Source: Gambelia wislizenii
Taxonomy: Eukaryota; Chordata; Lepidosauria; Squamata; Crotaphytidae
DNA length: 64,000 nt
Direction: 5' to 3'
Assembly: GCA_030847615.1 (NCBI GenBank)
Contig: JAUMIR010000005.1
Location: 239,358,645 to 239,422,644, forward strand
In this document: positions 22,306 to 33,566 of the stretch, piece by piece
How positions within the stretch are numbered: position 1 is the first letter of the stretch
Layout of the letters: the number at the start of each line of letters is the position of its first letter
The notes under the pieces: model-generated
Told to the model about the DNA's origin: nothing
The model's database searches: none
The model's input: the letters and a program-made list of their open reading frames with translations, nothing else
Position numbers and translations under genes: made by a program

Positions 22306-22928
22306 TGTCATGGCCAGCCAGGACTCTGAGGAATCAGGAGATGAGGAGGCTGAGCCAATTGCAGAAAAGCTGGCTGAATCTAAATCTAGCCCTGCTTTGC
22401 CAGCTACAGAAGAAGCCATGTCTCAGCAGCCTAGCCTTCCCCCAGCACAGGGTCCAAGCCTGGGAGACATAGTTGAACAACAGCAAGAGGAGAAGGAGCA
22501 GGTACCTACCTTTAGCCAAAGAAGAGCAGAAAGGGAGGGGCTGCGATGCTCTCAGAGGCTAAAAGAAAGATGCTCTAATCACCAAGCAGCTATGAGTGGG
22601 AGCTGGGGCCAACATAAGCAGCTGAGAGAGATGCTGAATTCCTTGTCAAAGGCTATCTGGTATCCCTGGAAAAAGCATCTGCCTCTGACTCTCCTGGCTT
22701 TGGGAACCTTGCTTCTTGAAACCTCGGATTATCTTGACCCTGGACTGTATTTGTTGACCCATTTGCCGGAACGCTTTGACCTTGGACTGCCTCATCATTC
22801 TTTGCTCTCTCTGGACTCCTGACTCTATGGACTGCTATTGACATCACAGGGTACTGTGTTTTGGAGCTGTTGTTGTTGCTGAAGCTGGGTTGTTTTATCA
22901 ACTGCTGACTTGGCGGCTTTCCTGGACA
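22306..22928 (+). mobile_element. Solo LTR of an LTR retrotransposon, carrying an open frame
   Basis: It starts TGTC and ends GACA, and is flanked by the 5-bp duplication AGAAC (22301-22305 and 22929-22933). At 623 bp it has the size of a complete LTR. No internal region or second LTR is nearby, so it is a solo LTR left by recombination. An open frame runs from ATG 22310 through most of the LTR to a stop at 22822, giving an acidic N-terminus (SQDSEESGDEEAEPIAEK) and a Gln/Arg-rich middle. Whether this is coding or only purine-rich sequence is unknown. Gypsy-type or endogenous-retrovirus origin is not decided. Confidence 0.85.
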
Positions 22929-23014
22929 AGAACAAACATATATTCTTGTTTGTAAATTAGCAACAGACATCCTTAATCAAAGGGTTATCAAATCAAGGTA
23001 AAACAAGGGAATTA

Positions 23015-23249
23015 CAGTAGGACCTCAGTATCCACTGGGGTTTGGTTCCAGGACCCCCACCCCACCCCACGGATACCAAAATCCATGAATGTTCCAATCC
23101 CATTATATACAATGGTGAAGTAAATTGGCATACCTTATAGAAAATGGCAAAAACAAGGTTTACATTTTGGAATTTTTAAAAAAGATATTTTTGAAATGTG
23201 GTTCGTTGAATCTGTGGATGCAGAATCTCTGAATACAGAGGATCAACTC
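23015..23249. mobile_element. Tigger/pogo-like MITE
   Basis: The left end CAGTAGGACCTCAGTATCC and the right end GAGGATCAACTC are inverted, with flanking TA on both sides. 'ggtttggttccaggaccccc' and 'gtggttcgttgaatctgtgg' are hallmarks of vertebrate Tigger-type elements. No transposase. Confidence 0.75.
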
Positions 23250-23558
23250 TATTCCTTCTCACTTACATAGAGAGATGGGATAAGGAACAGCTAATCTAGC
23301 CTACTTGGTTCTAGCAAGAAGGTGGATGAAGAGCAGCAAGTGAGCCCTGGCACCACAACAGCTGGGTGGAAAGGAAGAAGCTTACTAAGTAAATGCATAG
23401 ACTGTCTGGAGAATCTTTGCAAGCTGAAGCAACCAGTCAGTTGGTCCTTGCAAATTGTAGCAAGCTGCTATTCCACTAGCTGAGCTGGAACTATGCTCAC
23501 AGCCCTTTTGTCTTGCTTGGAGCTGAGCTGTCCAAACGAGAGAATTTACATCCTTGAT
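23250..23558. other. Intergenic, no gene seen
   Basis: Unique-looking sequence with no recognised feature. Confidence 0.4.
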
Positions 23559-23764
23559 CCACACTATACAAATAATCCAGTTTGAAAATGGATTATTTGC
23601 CATGGTTCCTTCCTATGGAATCCTGGGATTTGTAGTTTGGTGGTGCACCAGCACTCTTTGGCAGCGAAGGCTAAAGATCCTGTAAAACTACAAATCCCAG
23701 GATTCAATAGGATGGAGCCATGGCAAATAATCCAGTTTCAAACTGGATCATTTGTACAGTGTGG
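23559..23764. mobile_element. Palindromic MITE, 'aataatccagttt' family
   Basis: The arms CCACACTATACAAATAATCC and its inverted partner ending 'gtacagtgtgg' enclose 'cctatggaatcctgggattt' / 'aaatcccaggattcaatagg'. A deleted relative lies at 62528-62721 and a half copy near 54510-54570. Confidence 0.85.
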
Positions 23765-24892
23765 GTTTGTCTGTCTGGAGAAGACCTATGAGAACAGGAG
23801 ACTCAGGCCCAGAGATCTGGTAACCCTACTCCCTGGTAAAAGGTTGCATAACTTTAGATGATGGTGGGAAATGGAAGAATGGTTCAGATGAAATCCATAT
23901 GGTTTGCATAGGCTCATCTTCCTGAGGTGTAAAGGGGGATGTTATGCCATCATGTCCCACAGGGCAGCAGTGAGAGAGGGGAGCTACTGTGCAAGAATAA
24001 CAATTTGTGGGTCTGTTTTAGCTCATGGAACAAACTGGGTATCTGGTTTTTAAAATCCTTATTGTATGGCAGGCTGAAATGGGAGAGCAGTCCAAAAACA
24101 AACAGATTTTTACAACTGGGTGATCTTGACAATAAAATTTTACTACTGTGTGCCTGTTTTATTGCCAATGAGATCATGAACTCCAGAAGAAAGGGAATGA
24201 AAAAAAGGAAGGAAAAGAAACAAGAAGATTGGAGGGCACTTGGGCATTAAGAAATGAGATGCAGTCAGTCTCCCTTGTATTTCTGAAGTGAAGTCCAGTT
24301 TAGATTGGCAGTATGAGCAAAATGTTAGATCCTTAGCGCTGGAGTGATTTCCCATAGTTGAGAGAGTTGGTTGAGTTCACCAAGATAAATAATTTAAGAA
24401 GCACAGAACATTGCTTACTTACCACTGAGTGCATATTTGGTAATATAGCACAATTGAATTTGTCCAGATGTACAAGCTGAATATTTTTTTTGAAAAAAAC
24501 ACAAAAGCTTTGAGAACACGCTTCTGAGCTGGAGATGTAAACTAGGTGACAGGGACTCCTTCACTCAGACCTTCTTTTCTGGGGCATCCTCCCACATAAC
24601 TGATGCAGTCATCTCCAGAGACCCTTCTGGTTGTGTCAGGCATTGACTTGGCAACAACCCAGAGTACAAGACAGCTTTCTCTATAGTGGCACTCCTGCTC
24701 TGGAATAGATTTGTTTCAAATATAAGACAATTGCCAAAAGGGTTCCTTAATTGCATTCCCAGGTCCTGAGTGTTAGGGCTTGCTCCCCTCTCTCCTTCTA
24801 AGATTCACATGGCAAGGAGGAAAAATCTCAGAATGACAGCACTGCCTTGAAAAGTGTATGTATATATAATTTTCCTCATTACTTTAGACTTA
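23765..24892. other. Intergenic, no gene seen
   Basis: No repeat ends or exon signals identified. The 103-residue frame at 23939-24250 has no recognisable domain. Confidence 0.4.
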
Positions 24893-25398
24893 GGACTTTA
24901 TCAGACCAGGCAAATATGGCATCATAAGGACGCCCAATGATCGCAAAAAGGCACGCATGCCAGATGATGATGTCCTTTCGTGAGCATGTAATGTAAATAA
25001 GTCATACTTTTTTATTGACGGGCCAAGCCATCAATAAATCTCCCATGGCGCTTTTCTGCCAGCATTGCCGGTGTTTGTATCCTCATGCCATTGTACTCAC
25101 GTGAATGCAGCATCAATGGGCAAACACTTTCAGTTGAGTTAATGACAGCCAGGTAGGGGGCACTCTTTTTATGCCCCCCCCCATGTACTTGGGACTTTTA
25201 AAAGTGTGTGTCTGTGCTTTGCTGTACTTTTTTTGTGTGTGTGTGTTTTGCTTTAATTTTTAAATTTCTCACACTAGTGTCTTCTCACGAGAATCAGTGA
25301 GATCTCAACCCCAGAAGTAAATGGAGCTCTGTTCATGCTCTGTTACTGCCGAGGAAGTCGAGGAAGTTACTGCTGAGGAGGATGGTCTGATAAAGTCC
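24893..25398. mobile_element. TIR element, GGACTTTATCAGAC type
   Basis: The ends are GGACTTTATCAGAC and GTCTGATAAAGTCC, with flanks TTA and TTG. The interior has the hairpin 'tattgacgggccaagccatc' and shares blocks with the copies at 27051 and 43695. CCAG followed by GTAGGG at about 25153 replaces the GTAAGT of its relatives. Confidence 0.85.
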
Positions 25399-25429
25399 TT
25401 GATGGCCAGTATTCTACATCAGCTACTTA

Positions 25430-26023
25430 GGAGATTATCAGACAGGAACAAAAAAAGTGTTCGCATCCCACAATCTCCTCCCCTGCTCCATCCTGTCCCT
25501 GTCCCAGCAGAAAAAGAAAACTTTTCAGACCTACCTTATTTGCATCTTTAGGGCAGCCCAGTAATGAATGGAGCTCTAACGGAGCTCCTTTCACTTCCTG
25601 CAGTGAAACCTGCTGTTCTCGCAAGATGATGAGAGTGCAGGAAATTCAAACTTTCAAAGCAAAATATAACAGCAAGCACAAAAACACACTTTAAAACTTC
25701 CAAGTAAACCATGGAAGTTTTTTAAAAAGTGTGTCACTTACCTTGATATCCTGATCTCACCAGGAAGTGTTCTGGCAGGGACCTCCCATTGATGCTGGGA
25801 TCTTGGCAGCAAAACAGGGCACCTTTTCAGATGCTGTCATATCCATGACAGGAACGGAATAGGGGATGTATTGACAGGTTTTCCCATCAATAAAAAGTTG
25901 TACTGGCAGAACAGGACAGAATGGGAGCATTACAAGAAGGGAATGATGTCATCTGACAAGGAAGCCCTTTAGCGATCTCCAGGTATCGTGATAATGCCGT
26001 ATTTAGAGCTTCTGATAATCTCC
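25430..26023. mobile_element. TIR element, GGAGATTATCAGAC type
   Basis: The ends are GGAGATTATCAGAC and TCTGATAATCTCC, only 31 bp from the previous element. The interior is the reverse of the 43695 copy: the minus strand carries AAG followed by GTAAGTGAC (ACTTAC at 25736-25741), and the hairpin 'tcccatcaataaaaa' is present. Flanks TTA and TAT do not match perfectly. Confidence 0.85.
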
Positions 26024-26801
26024 TATGTTACGTATACTTAAGGTCTTGCACAGAGGTGGATAGGATTAGAGCTAACTGCGTTTTAGGTAAAAGCTGGTTG
26101 TAAATGTTTTACTGTTTAGAACTTTTTAAAAATATTTTGTCTATTTTCTGCCTTATGTTTGTCTTCCTTCCCTTTAAACCACCTTTAAAATATAGCTGGG
26201 AAAACCTAATCTTGTGAGAAAAAACAGAGCGTTCCATGGCACAAAAGGGCAGCTGTCTGCACAAGTCACACTCTCTGAGGTCACAACAAGGTCCCCAATG
26301 AAGCCTCAGAGAGCATGACATGTGACACCAGTGTTGGCAGCAGAGGCAGCCATTAATAGAGCAGAGTGCATGCATGCAGACAGCTGCCCGTTCGCACCAT
26401 GGAGTGCAAGGTAACGGGGGGAATCAGGGGCAGTTTTGGGGCCAGAATACTCCAGCCAGAACATGGAGTATTTTCACCAGTGCAGACAGGACCTAAGTCA
26501 CTTCTCTTCTTTCTCCCCAGGCAGCTGATGCTTGGTAAAGGGCGGGGGGGGAGGATTATGGCAATAGTGTTACTATCATGACTAAGTAGCAATCATGAAT
26601 ACAGAACAGTTATGGATGAGTAAATCTAGATAACCAGAGTAGATGTTGTTTAGATAAGTTGTTTATGTGAATAGCATACTCCGTGCAACAAAAAAGGTGT
26701 CAAGAAATGTAATAAGCAATGGGAAAAATAAGTAATGAGTAATGCTATTAATTCCTTTGCAGAAGTAACTTTCCAAGGTCCTTTACTTCCATACTTCTAA
26801 G
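26024..26801. other. Intergenic; hairpin at 26247-26389
   Basis: 'gggcagctgtctgcac' and 'gcagacagctgcc' with inner 'cactctctgagg' / 'cctcagagag' form an inverted repeat of about 140 bp. Bases 26430-26500 ('ggccagaatactccagccag', 'cagtgcagacaggacc') resemble the GGGCTTGTCTACAC elements, so a degraded relative is likely. No gene. Confidence 0.5.
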
Positions 26802-27392
26802 TCATAGAATCATAGAGTTGGAAGAGACCACAAGGGCTATCTAGTCCAATCGCCTGCCATGCAGGAATACCCAATCAAAGCACTCCCAACAGATGGCCAT
26901 CCAGGCTCTGTTTAAAAGGAAGAAGGAGACTCCACCACACTCCGAGGCAGTGCATTCCACTGCCGAACAGTTCCTACTGTCAGGAATTTCTTCCTAATCT
27001 TTAGATGGCATCTCTTCCCCTGTAGTTTGGATCCATTGCTCTGTGTCCTAGGACTTTATCAGATGCAATAAATATGGTGTCATAACGACGCCACATAAAT
27101 GCAAAAGGGAGCACAGATCAGATGATGTTGCCCTTTCGTGTTTATGTATCCCATACCTTTCAATTGGTGGCTTAAGCCATCAATAGATTCCCCCTGTCGC
27201 TTTTTTGCCAGCATTGCCAGTGTCTAAAGCCTCGGGCCATTTAACTCTTGTCAATGCAGAGTCAATGGCCTGACCAAGCAGAACACTTCCAGGTGAGATT
27301 GTGACATCTAGGTAAGTGACTTTTTTTTTTTTACCCTCCCTGGGTTACTTGAAGTTTTTTTAGTATGTGTATGTGTTTGGTGTGACTTTTAG

Positions 27393-27437
<45 letters not shown>

Positions 27438-27730
27438 TTAACGCATCGGATTTCAAAAGAGGACGTGAATGGAGCTGCCTTTGCCAGGAGAGGAGGTAAG
27501 TGCAGGTAGGGGGGAAGTTCTTTTGCTGGCATAAAAATGGATGTTTTCATGCCAGCAAAAGAACATTTTAAAGGGAATGTCTGAAAACAAGCTTGCTCCA
27601 TTCCTTCAAATATTTAAACATGGCTATCATGTCACCTCTTAAATGTCTCTTCTCTAGGCTAAACACAGCCAGCTCCCTAAGCCACTCCTCATGGAGCATG
27701 GCTTCTAGACCTTTTACCATTCTGGTCATC
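26802..27730 (-). mobile_element. CR1 LINE 3' end split by a TIR element
   Basis: The minus-strand CR1 occupies 26802-27050 (tail 'gtcatagaatcatagagttgg') and 27584-27730 ('tccctaagccactcctcat'). It is interrupted at 'gtgtcc TA' by the element at 27051-27583. About 17 bp of CR1 at the right junction is missing. Confidence 0.9.
27051..27583. mobile_element. TIR element, GGACTTTATCAGAC type, nested in CR1
   Basis: The left end GGACTTTATCAGATGC is intact; the right end stops at GTCTGA, so the last bases are lost with the flank. The interior has CTAG followed by GTAAGTGAC (GTAAGT 27312-27317), a (CTTT)n tract (27395-27439) and the hairpin 'cttttgctggcataaaaatg' / 'catgccagcaaaagaac'. Confidence 0.85.
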
Positions 27731-28104
27731 AGAGCCATCCTTTTAGACTAGGGATACTTATGCCCACTCACAAAAAAATCTTGGGGAACTAGTTAAGGCA
27801 GAGTGAACAGAGTGGTTGATGGTGCCTTTGTTCCTGCTAATCAAAATGTCCTACTGCTTCAACCCAAAGAGCCTTGGTTCTACTGCATCACTCTGTAGCA
27901 GGTTTGTTCCCTAGGAACTGCCTTCACAGTTCTAACCCATCCATCCTGGAATAAGAGACAGAATGGTGCTTCCATCTGTAGATCAATTTCTTCTCTGAGA
28001 GGGCTTCCCCTTTTTTCTTTCCAGCCTTCTTATAGAAGGTAAGACTGCTACCAATGTCTGTTTTCCAGCTGTGCTGGATGTTTGTTCTATCTACTAATAG
28101 AAGC

Positions 28105-28480
28105 TAAGATCCTTGACATAGCAATGATGCTGTAGCTATGCTCCATCTCCCAATTGAGAGCCCTCAAACCCACCTTAAAATCCAGCCAGCCACACTGAAA
28201 GACAGAATACTGTGGCACCAGCAAGTGGCACATTGAAGAATGATGACTCCACCCCCCCTTTTGCCAGCAAGCAGCCGTGCATCAAGCAGAAGCAGGGACT
28301 CTTGTGGGGTCCTGTCACAACTCATTGGCACACCACTGCTTGCTGATAAGAAGGAGCTGGACCCATCATCCTTTAATGCCTTGCTTACTAGTGCTACAGA
28401 ACTTGGTTCCACAGTGAAGCTGGCTGGATCTTAAATTGGGTTTCAGAGGTATTTACAATTGTGACAATAGTACCATGATC
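28105..28480. repeat. Palindromic repeat, 'ccaccttaaaatccagcc' family
   Basis: The arms 'aaacccaccttaaaatccag' and 'ctggatcttaaattgggttt' are inverted. A second copy lies at about 32670-33005. The shared right flank ('gtatttacaattgtgacaat' / 'gtatttgtgagagtggcaat') shows that the unit extends past the arms. Exact ends are uncertain. Confidence 0.65.
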
Positions 28481-29430
28481 ATAAATGTGAATAGGAAACA
28501 GTTATGAGGTCATAAGCCTATCTTACAGCATCATAACCAAGTCTGGAAGATAATGGAGAGGCCGTGGAATAATATGTTCCTGAAATATCACATCATATGA
28601 TTTTGATTGGTCAGTGGTCTGGATGATATGTGTGTGTGTGGGGGGGGTGAGAATTCTGCCTAAAATTATCTAATCCCATTCCTCCATCCTCCACTTTTAT
28701 GGATTAGGCCTCAACACTATAGGTTCCCTTCTCTGCCTTATGTGTAAAAACTTCTGAATAATCATCAAGTGTGATTTGCAGCAGTCTAGACTGGCATGAA
28801 GGCTTAAATCATGAATTTTCTCTCATTTCCATTCTGCTATGCACCAGCATTTTCTACCATTAAAAAAAAAAGCAGCCATGCTCTATTGTGCAGGGGAAAC
28901 TCTGCATGTTACTTTGTCAGATGGCAAATGAATTATTTGTGCGTGTAGTTTTTCATTATTCAGTTAACACCTTTGTGAGAGAGCTGTCTGCATCATTAGA
29001 ACAACCAACACAAATGGCACAGGCTCTGTGTTTTTGGCTTGTCACAGAATCTGAGCAGGTGGAACCAAGGCCCAGGGTTGGGCATCATCATACAGAACCT
29101 CATCCTTACAGCAAATCTGCCTGGAATCGAAATTAGAGCCAGTGTCAATGAGATGATGGAGGGGTTGCTTTGCATTGTTGCTACCAGCTGCAAGCATAAT
29201 TAATGGCTTAACTTTCCAGGCATCTTGGCATGCACCGCTAGCACTCAACTTGTTTTAAAGAGCCATTCTATTGTGGGAACTGGACTGTTTCAGTCCTGCC
29301 TTAAAAAATTAAAAGATTCCTGCCTCTTCTATATTTATTCAGATTTTCTCTTCTGGACTTAGTTCACAAGCTCATTATACTTGCATCAGCAATCTGCTTA
29401 TTTTCTTCAGCCATTCAAATCTTTCCAACA
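28481..29430. other. Intergenic, no gene seen
   Basis: No supported feature. Open frames on both strands near 28990-29250 are antiparallel shadows of one another and not domain-like. Confidence 0.4.
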
Positions 29431-29435
29431 ATTTC

Positions 29436-29550
29436 CAAAGGGTAGCTGTGCTAGTCTGTTGCAGTAAAAACCATAGAGTCTGGTGGCACCTTTAACAAGT
29501 TTATGATAGCTTGAGCTTTCCTGGACTATAGCTCACTTCATCAGCTCATG
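29436..29550 (+). repeat. Amniote interspersed repeat, 'ggtagctgtgctagtctgtt' type
   Basis: 'gggtagctgtgctagtctgt ... gagtctggtggcaccttt ... actatagctcacttcatcag' is a pattern common in reptile and bird genomes. The source element is not certain. Confidence 0.6.
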
Positions 29551-31242
29551 AAGTAATTCCCTTAATTAGAGATACACACACACATGCAGTTCATATCAGA
29601 TCTTTTAGGGTTAGCAAACCTTGCAGGCCTATACTCGGTAATTGTTAGTTTTCATGTTACTCTCTAGATGTTTATGCACAATTTAATTTCCTGTTTGTTA
29701 GAGACTTTTCCCCACACACTCTTCCTGCATGACTCTAGCCTGCAGCCATTTTGTCTTCCTCCTCGTCCCCCCCCCCCGACCTTGTATTTGATTAAACACA
29801 TATTATTTTGTAAGAAAAGTCACTTCTCCATTCTGGATCCTGTGTGGGTGTGGGCTGAATGGATGTGGCACTTGTTGTTCATCTTCTGCCCTGCCAATTT
29901 CATTACTCTGCTTGAGAGATCTCCTACTATCACATTTCTCAATAAGATCTTTTGAGGAAAGCTGAAGTCATAGTACCCCCACAATACTTACATCTTTAAT
30001 TCTTTTCTTACCCATCTACCCACTCTGTAAAGACTATAAAATTGGGTTTGCGATGAGACATGTTATTGTATTGTTAACAGGTGAGTGGACAGTGACAGAT
30101 AAAAGCCCTACATCTAACAGTTGGATCTTCTGTCTCAGCAATGGACTTACTTTGCTGATTTGCAATGTCATGAACAAGAATCAGATACTTAATTGATTGT
30201 CATAGGGAAGGAAGATGCACTCCTGAGATTTCCTGCCTGGGGTGCTAAAATAGCTTGACCAGGTTTGGGTATTGTCCATCTTTACTTGAGAGTCAGGTGG
30301 GCATTTGTTGCTCCACCACAGGGTCTTGGACCTCAAGTGCTAAAATAACGTAGCCAGGCTTGGGTCTTATCCATCTTCACTTGAGCATCAAATAAGCATT
30401 TATTGTTCCACCACAGGCAGGAAAAATTTTATGCCAGCCATGTGTTAAGGAAACACCTCAGAGCTTTCCTTAAATGTCAGCTGACAAAAGCTGCCTTCAG
30501 AATGCCCAACAGCCAAAATAGCTTAGCTACTTTGCAAGCAATGAATATGATGTGGATCAAGGTTATAAATCCATGCATTTTGCTTCTTTCTTTTTATGGA
30601 ATATCACTTTATACAGTGGGATTATTGGGTAATCAAAATAACGAGAAGCATCTTTCCCTGCAGTACTAGATAAAAAAACGTAAGTGGTGTGTCAAATAGA
30701 CATGAGTTTTTTTAAAAAAAGTCTTATAAACCTGTCAATTACCAGTACTCCCTCCCTCCTGTCTGTCTGTTGTTCTGTCTGTCTGTCTGTCTGCCGCTCC
30801 CTCCCTTCAGAGTTGGACAAAATGCAGCCCTTCAGGTATTGCTGGACAGAAACTGCAGTCAGCCAGAGACAGCAATAGTAGTCCAAAAACCTTTGATCTA
30901 ATCTAATCTAATCAGTTGAATTCAGGTTATCCAAATGCCTCTGCTTCCCCTTGTCTTGATGCCATAAACCCTCAGGGCTAGAACTGGTAACCTTCCATTC
31001 CATGGGTGGAGCAAGGCCAGTATGAGGAAGATGAGGGTCCTGGGCAACCAGCCAGTCAGAGCTGATGGGTGCTGCCTTCATCCCCCACCCCATCTCATAT
31101 CCCTGCAATGGAATGAGGACGAGGGGAGAATGAGGAATAAAACAGGGGTGGTGGTTCCTCTCATAGTTATTTCATGCTACTGAGAGAAAAGGAGGTTGGG
31201 TGGCATAGAACGCAGCTACTTTTTAAAGGTTTGTCTGAACTA
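29551..31242. other. Intergenic; partial tandem duplication and CTGT repeats
   Basis: Bases 30242-30331 and 30337-30419 are diverged tandem copies with a 95-bp period ('gtgctaaaataacgtagcca', 'catcttcacttgagcatc'). (CTGT)n lies at about 30755-30806. A diverged copy of the acaactcc palindrome is at 30795-30885. No gene. Confidence 0.5.
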
Positions 31243-31402
31243 GGGCTTGTCTACACTGGCCAAATCAAAAGACCTCACCTCGTTTTCACTGTAAGTTGTC
31301 CAGATGATGTACGGCTCAAATCTGGGTCTTTTCAGCCTCAGGGCTTTAATCCACACCAAAAAAGCTGGGATTTACTCCAGATTTGAGCAGAAAACCTGGA
31401 TA

Positions 31403-31438
<36 letters not shown>

Positions 31439-31618
31439 GAGCAGCCACAGCTGTGTTGCTACACATACTGCAAATTATCAGACCAGGGTGAATTTGAAAG
31501 GGAGAATTATGTGTGGACAGTGCTCTTGAACTCGCTTCAGTGTCTGTGGTGATTGTGTAGACAAGCCTGTGGATACCCCAAAGGTAAACTGGATTTTCCT
31601 GTTGGCGTAGATGAGCCC
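31243..31618. mobile_element. TIR element, GGGCTTGTCTACAC type
   Basis: The left end is GGGCTTGTCTACAC and the right end probably GTAGATGAGCCC. The interior shares 'cacagctgtgttgctacaca' and 'tgtgtggacagtgctc' with 50820-51528. A (GT)n tract lies at 31406-31434. The target duplication is unclear. Confidence 0.7.
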
Positions 31619-31948
31619 ACAGGCACACCGGAAGGGGAGGAGTGGAATCTCCCTTCCCACAGTTCCCAAAATTCAGATACACCCTGGGCTGGTTATGCAA
31701 AGTCCCCTTAGACAAGCTGTTAGGGAGGACATGGGTTTAATTAGCCATATTTGAGCTAATTAAAATTCCCCATATTAATATCTTAATTTGAGTAACGTGA
31801 GTGGGTTCCCATAACCCCCCGCAATTTGGGTAATGATGCCTCTCTAGCCATTTTCCAGCTCAACTCTATGGTATGTGTCTAACATTTTGTGTCCCATGGG
31901 CACGTGAAACCGTGGATATTGGTTCCGTGGCTATGGGGGTCTGACTGT

Positions 31949-32495
31949 GGTCCCGTCTACACGATTTAAATAATACGTACGGCATGCGGAAGTTCGCACT
32001 TCGGTACACACGGCCGTTCGGATTCACACGCATACAAAAGGGGGGGCGGTTTTCCACCCTGAAATACGCACATGCGGCGTTCGGGAGGAAAAGCGGATCG
32101 CAAAGAGAAATCCGTATGCCGTAATCTGATTGGCTGGCTGAGTAGAGGGGGCGGGGCTAGCACAGAGGGGAATTGGGAGTGCCCGCCAGGTGTTTCCCGG
32201 CTAGTGAGCATCCGGTAAGTCTGTGAATTTATATGTTTATTTATTTTTTATATTATATAGTAAATACGGAAAACCGACTGTCCGCAAACCAGGAACCTTT
32301 TTTTTAAAAAAAAAGCGGCGGGAGATTTAAAACTGCCGCTTGGCTTGCTTGCTCCAGCCAGCTTCGGGAAGAGGGAGTCATACGGAGTTTAGGGGGGTAA
32401 AAAATCGTGTAGCCGGTTCGTATGCAAACAAACGGCTGCCTATTTGTATTTTTTACCCCCCAAACGGATTTTTTTATGATCGTATAGATGCACAC
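31949..32495. mobile_element. CpG-rich TIR element with GC and CCAAT boxes
   Basis: The ends GGTCCCGTCTACACGAT and ATCGTATAGATGCACAC are inverted, with the 3-bp flank TGT on both sides (31946-31948, 32496-32498). The interior is unusually CpG-rich for this window. It contains 'ctgattggctggctgagtag' (inverted CCAAT box), GGGGGCGGGGC (GC box, near 32145) and CCG followed by GTAAGT (32215-32220). Non-coding. Confidence 0.78.
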
Positions 32496-32669
32496 TGTAT
32501 ATCAGCCACTTAAGAATGTTACTGGTGGAGTGTTCTAAATTGCCACATTGGCTAAAAGCTCACTTTTATTTTAAGCAATTTAGGAGGGCAGAAGCTGAAA
32601 TGTTTTCTTTATTAATTGAACTATTACATTTTTTTGTTAATCAACAAAGAATATCTGAGATCCTCCATG

Positions 32670-33005
32670 TGAGACATAGCTATGATCCATTCTGACCCCC
32701 TAAAACCTACCTTAAAAGCCAGACAGCAATACCAGCTGAAGGAGTTCTGTGGTGCTAGCAAGTAGGAAGCTGAAGGCTGATGCACCCAGCTCCCTCCCAC
32801 CAGCAAGCTGTGGTGCAATGAGCTGCAGCAGGGTCTCCTGTGGGATTCTGTTGTAGCTGCTTTTTCACTATGGATCCCTGGTGGGAGGGGAATAGATGCT
32901 TCATCCTTTAGAGTCCCATTCACCAGCACCGCATAACTTCTTTGATGGGTGCAGATGCCTCCGTTTTAAGGTGAGTTTTAGGGAGTATTTGTGAGAGTGG
33001 CAATG
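32670..33005. repeat. Palindromic repeat, 'ccaccttaaaatccagcc' family, second copy
   Basis: The arms 'cctaaaacctaccttaaaag' and 'gttttaaggtgagttttagg' enclose an interior matching 28105-28480 (accagcaagc, gcagcagggtctcctgtggg). Boundaries are approximate. Confidence 0.65.
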
Positions 33006-33427
33006 GTGCCATGATTAGCTAAAACACATTGGAAACTGCTTAATGCAGTGTAGAGGTGTACATTGCTATTTAGTTAGTTAGTTAGTTAGTTATACCCCGC
33101 TCTTCAGCCTCAAGGCTATCAGAGCAGCTTACAAATTGTTTTAAGCAATAGCTAGTTACACATCTACACTGCATTAAACAGTTTCCAATGTGTGTTAGCT
33201 AATTGCCCCCACAAGCCGGGTACTCAATTTACCGACCTACGAAAGGATGGAAGGCTGAGTGAACCTTGGAGCCCGCTGGAATCGAACTTACAATGTGGTG
33301 GCTTGCAGTACTGGCATTTAACCACTGCGCCACCAGGGCTCCCTGGTGGCTATTACTTAAAACAATTTGTAAGCCGGTCTGATAGCCTTGTGGCTGAAGA
33401 GAGGGGTATAAATAAATAAATAAATGA
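33006..33427 (+). mobile_element. SINE tail interrupted by an inverted SINE of the same family
   Basis: The outer + strand SINE tail is 33006-33064 plus 33355-33427 ('tctgatagccttgtggctga', AAATA-type end). It is split by a minus-strand SINE (33071-33348) flanked by GCTATT (33065-33070 and 33349-33354). Confidence 0.8.
33071..33348 (-). mobile_element. tRNA-derived SINE ('ccctggtggcgcagtgg' type)
   Basis: On the minus strand: box A region TGGCGCAGTGGTTAAATG, box B GTTCGATTCC, 'gtaaattgagtacccggctt', then an L2-like tail and TAAC repeats. This is a complete-looking pol III SINE. Confidence 0.85.
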
Positions 33428-33566
33428 TTGTAAATGTGAATACTAACATTTATGACATTGTAAGTCTTGCTTATGACATCATAAATAACGAACAAGATGC
33501 CAGCCATATATTTTAAGTTATTAACTGCATCCTACTGGGACCTAGCACACTGCCATAGACAAATCT

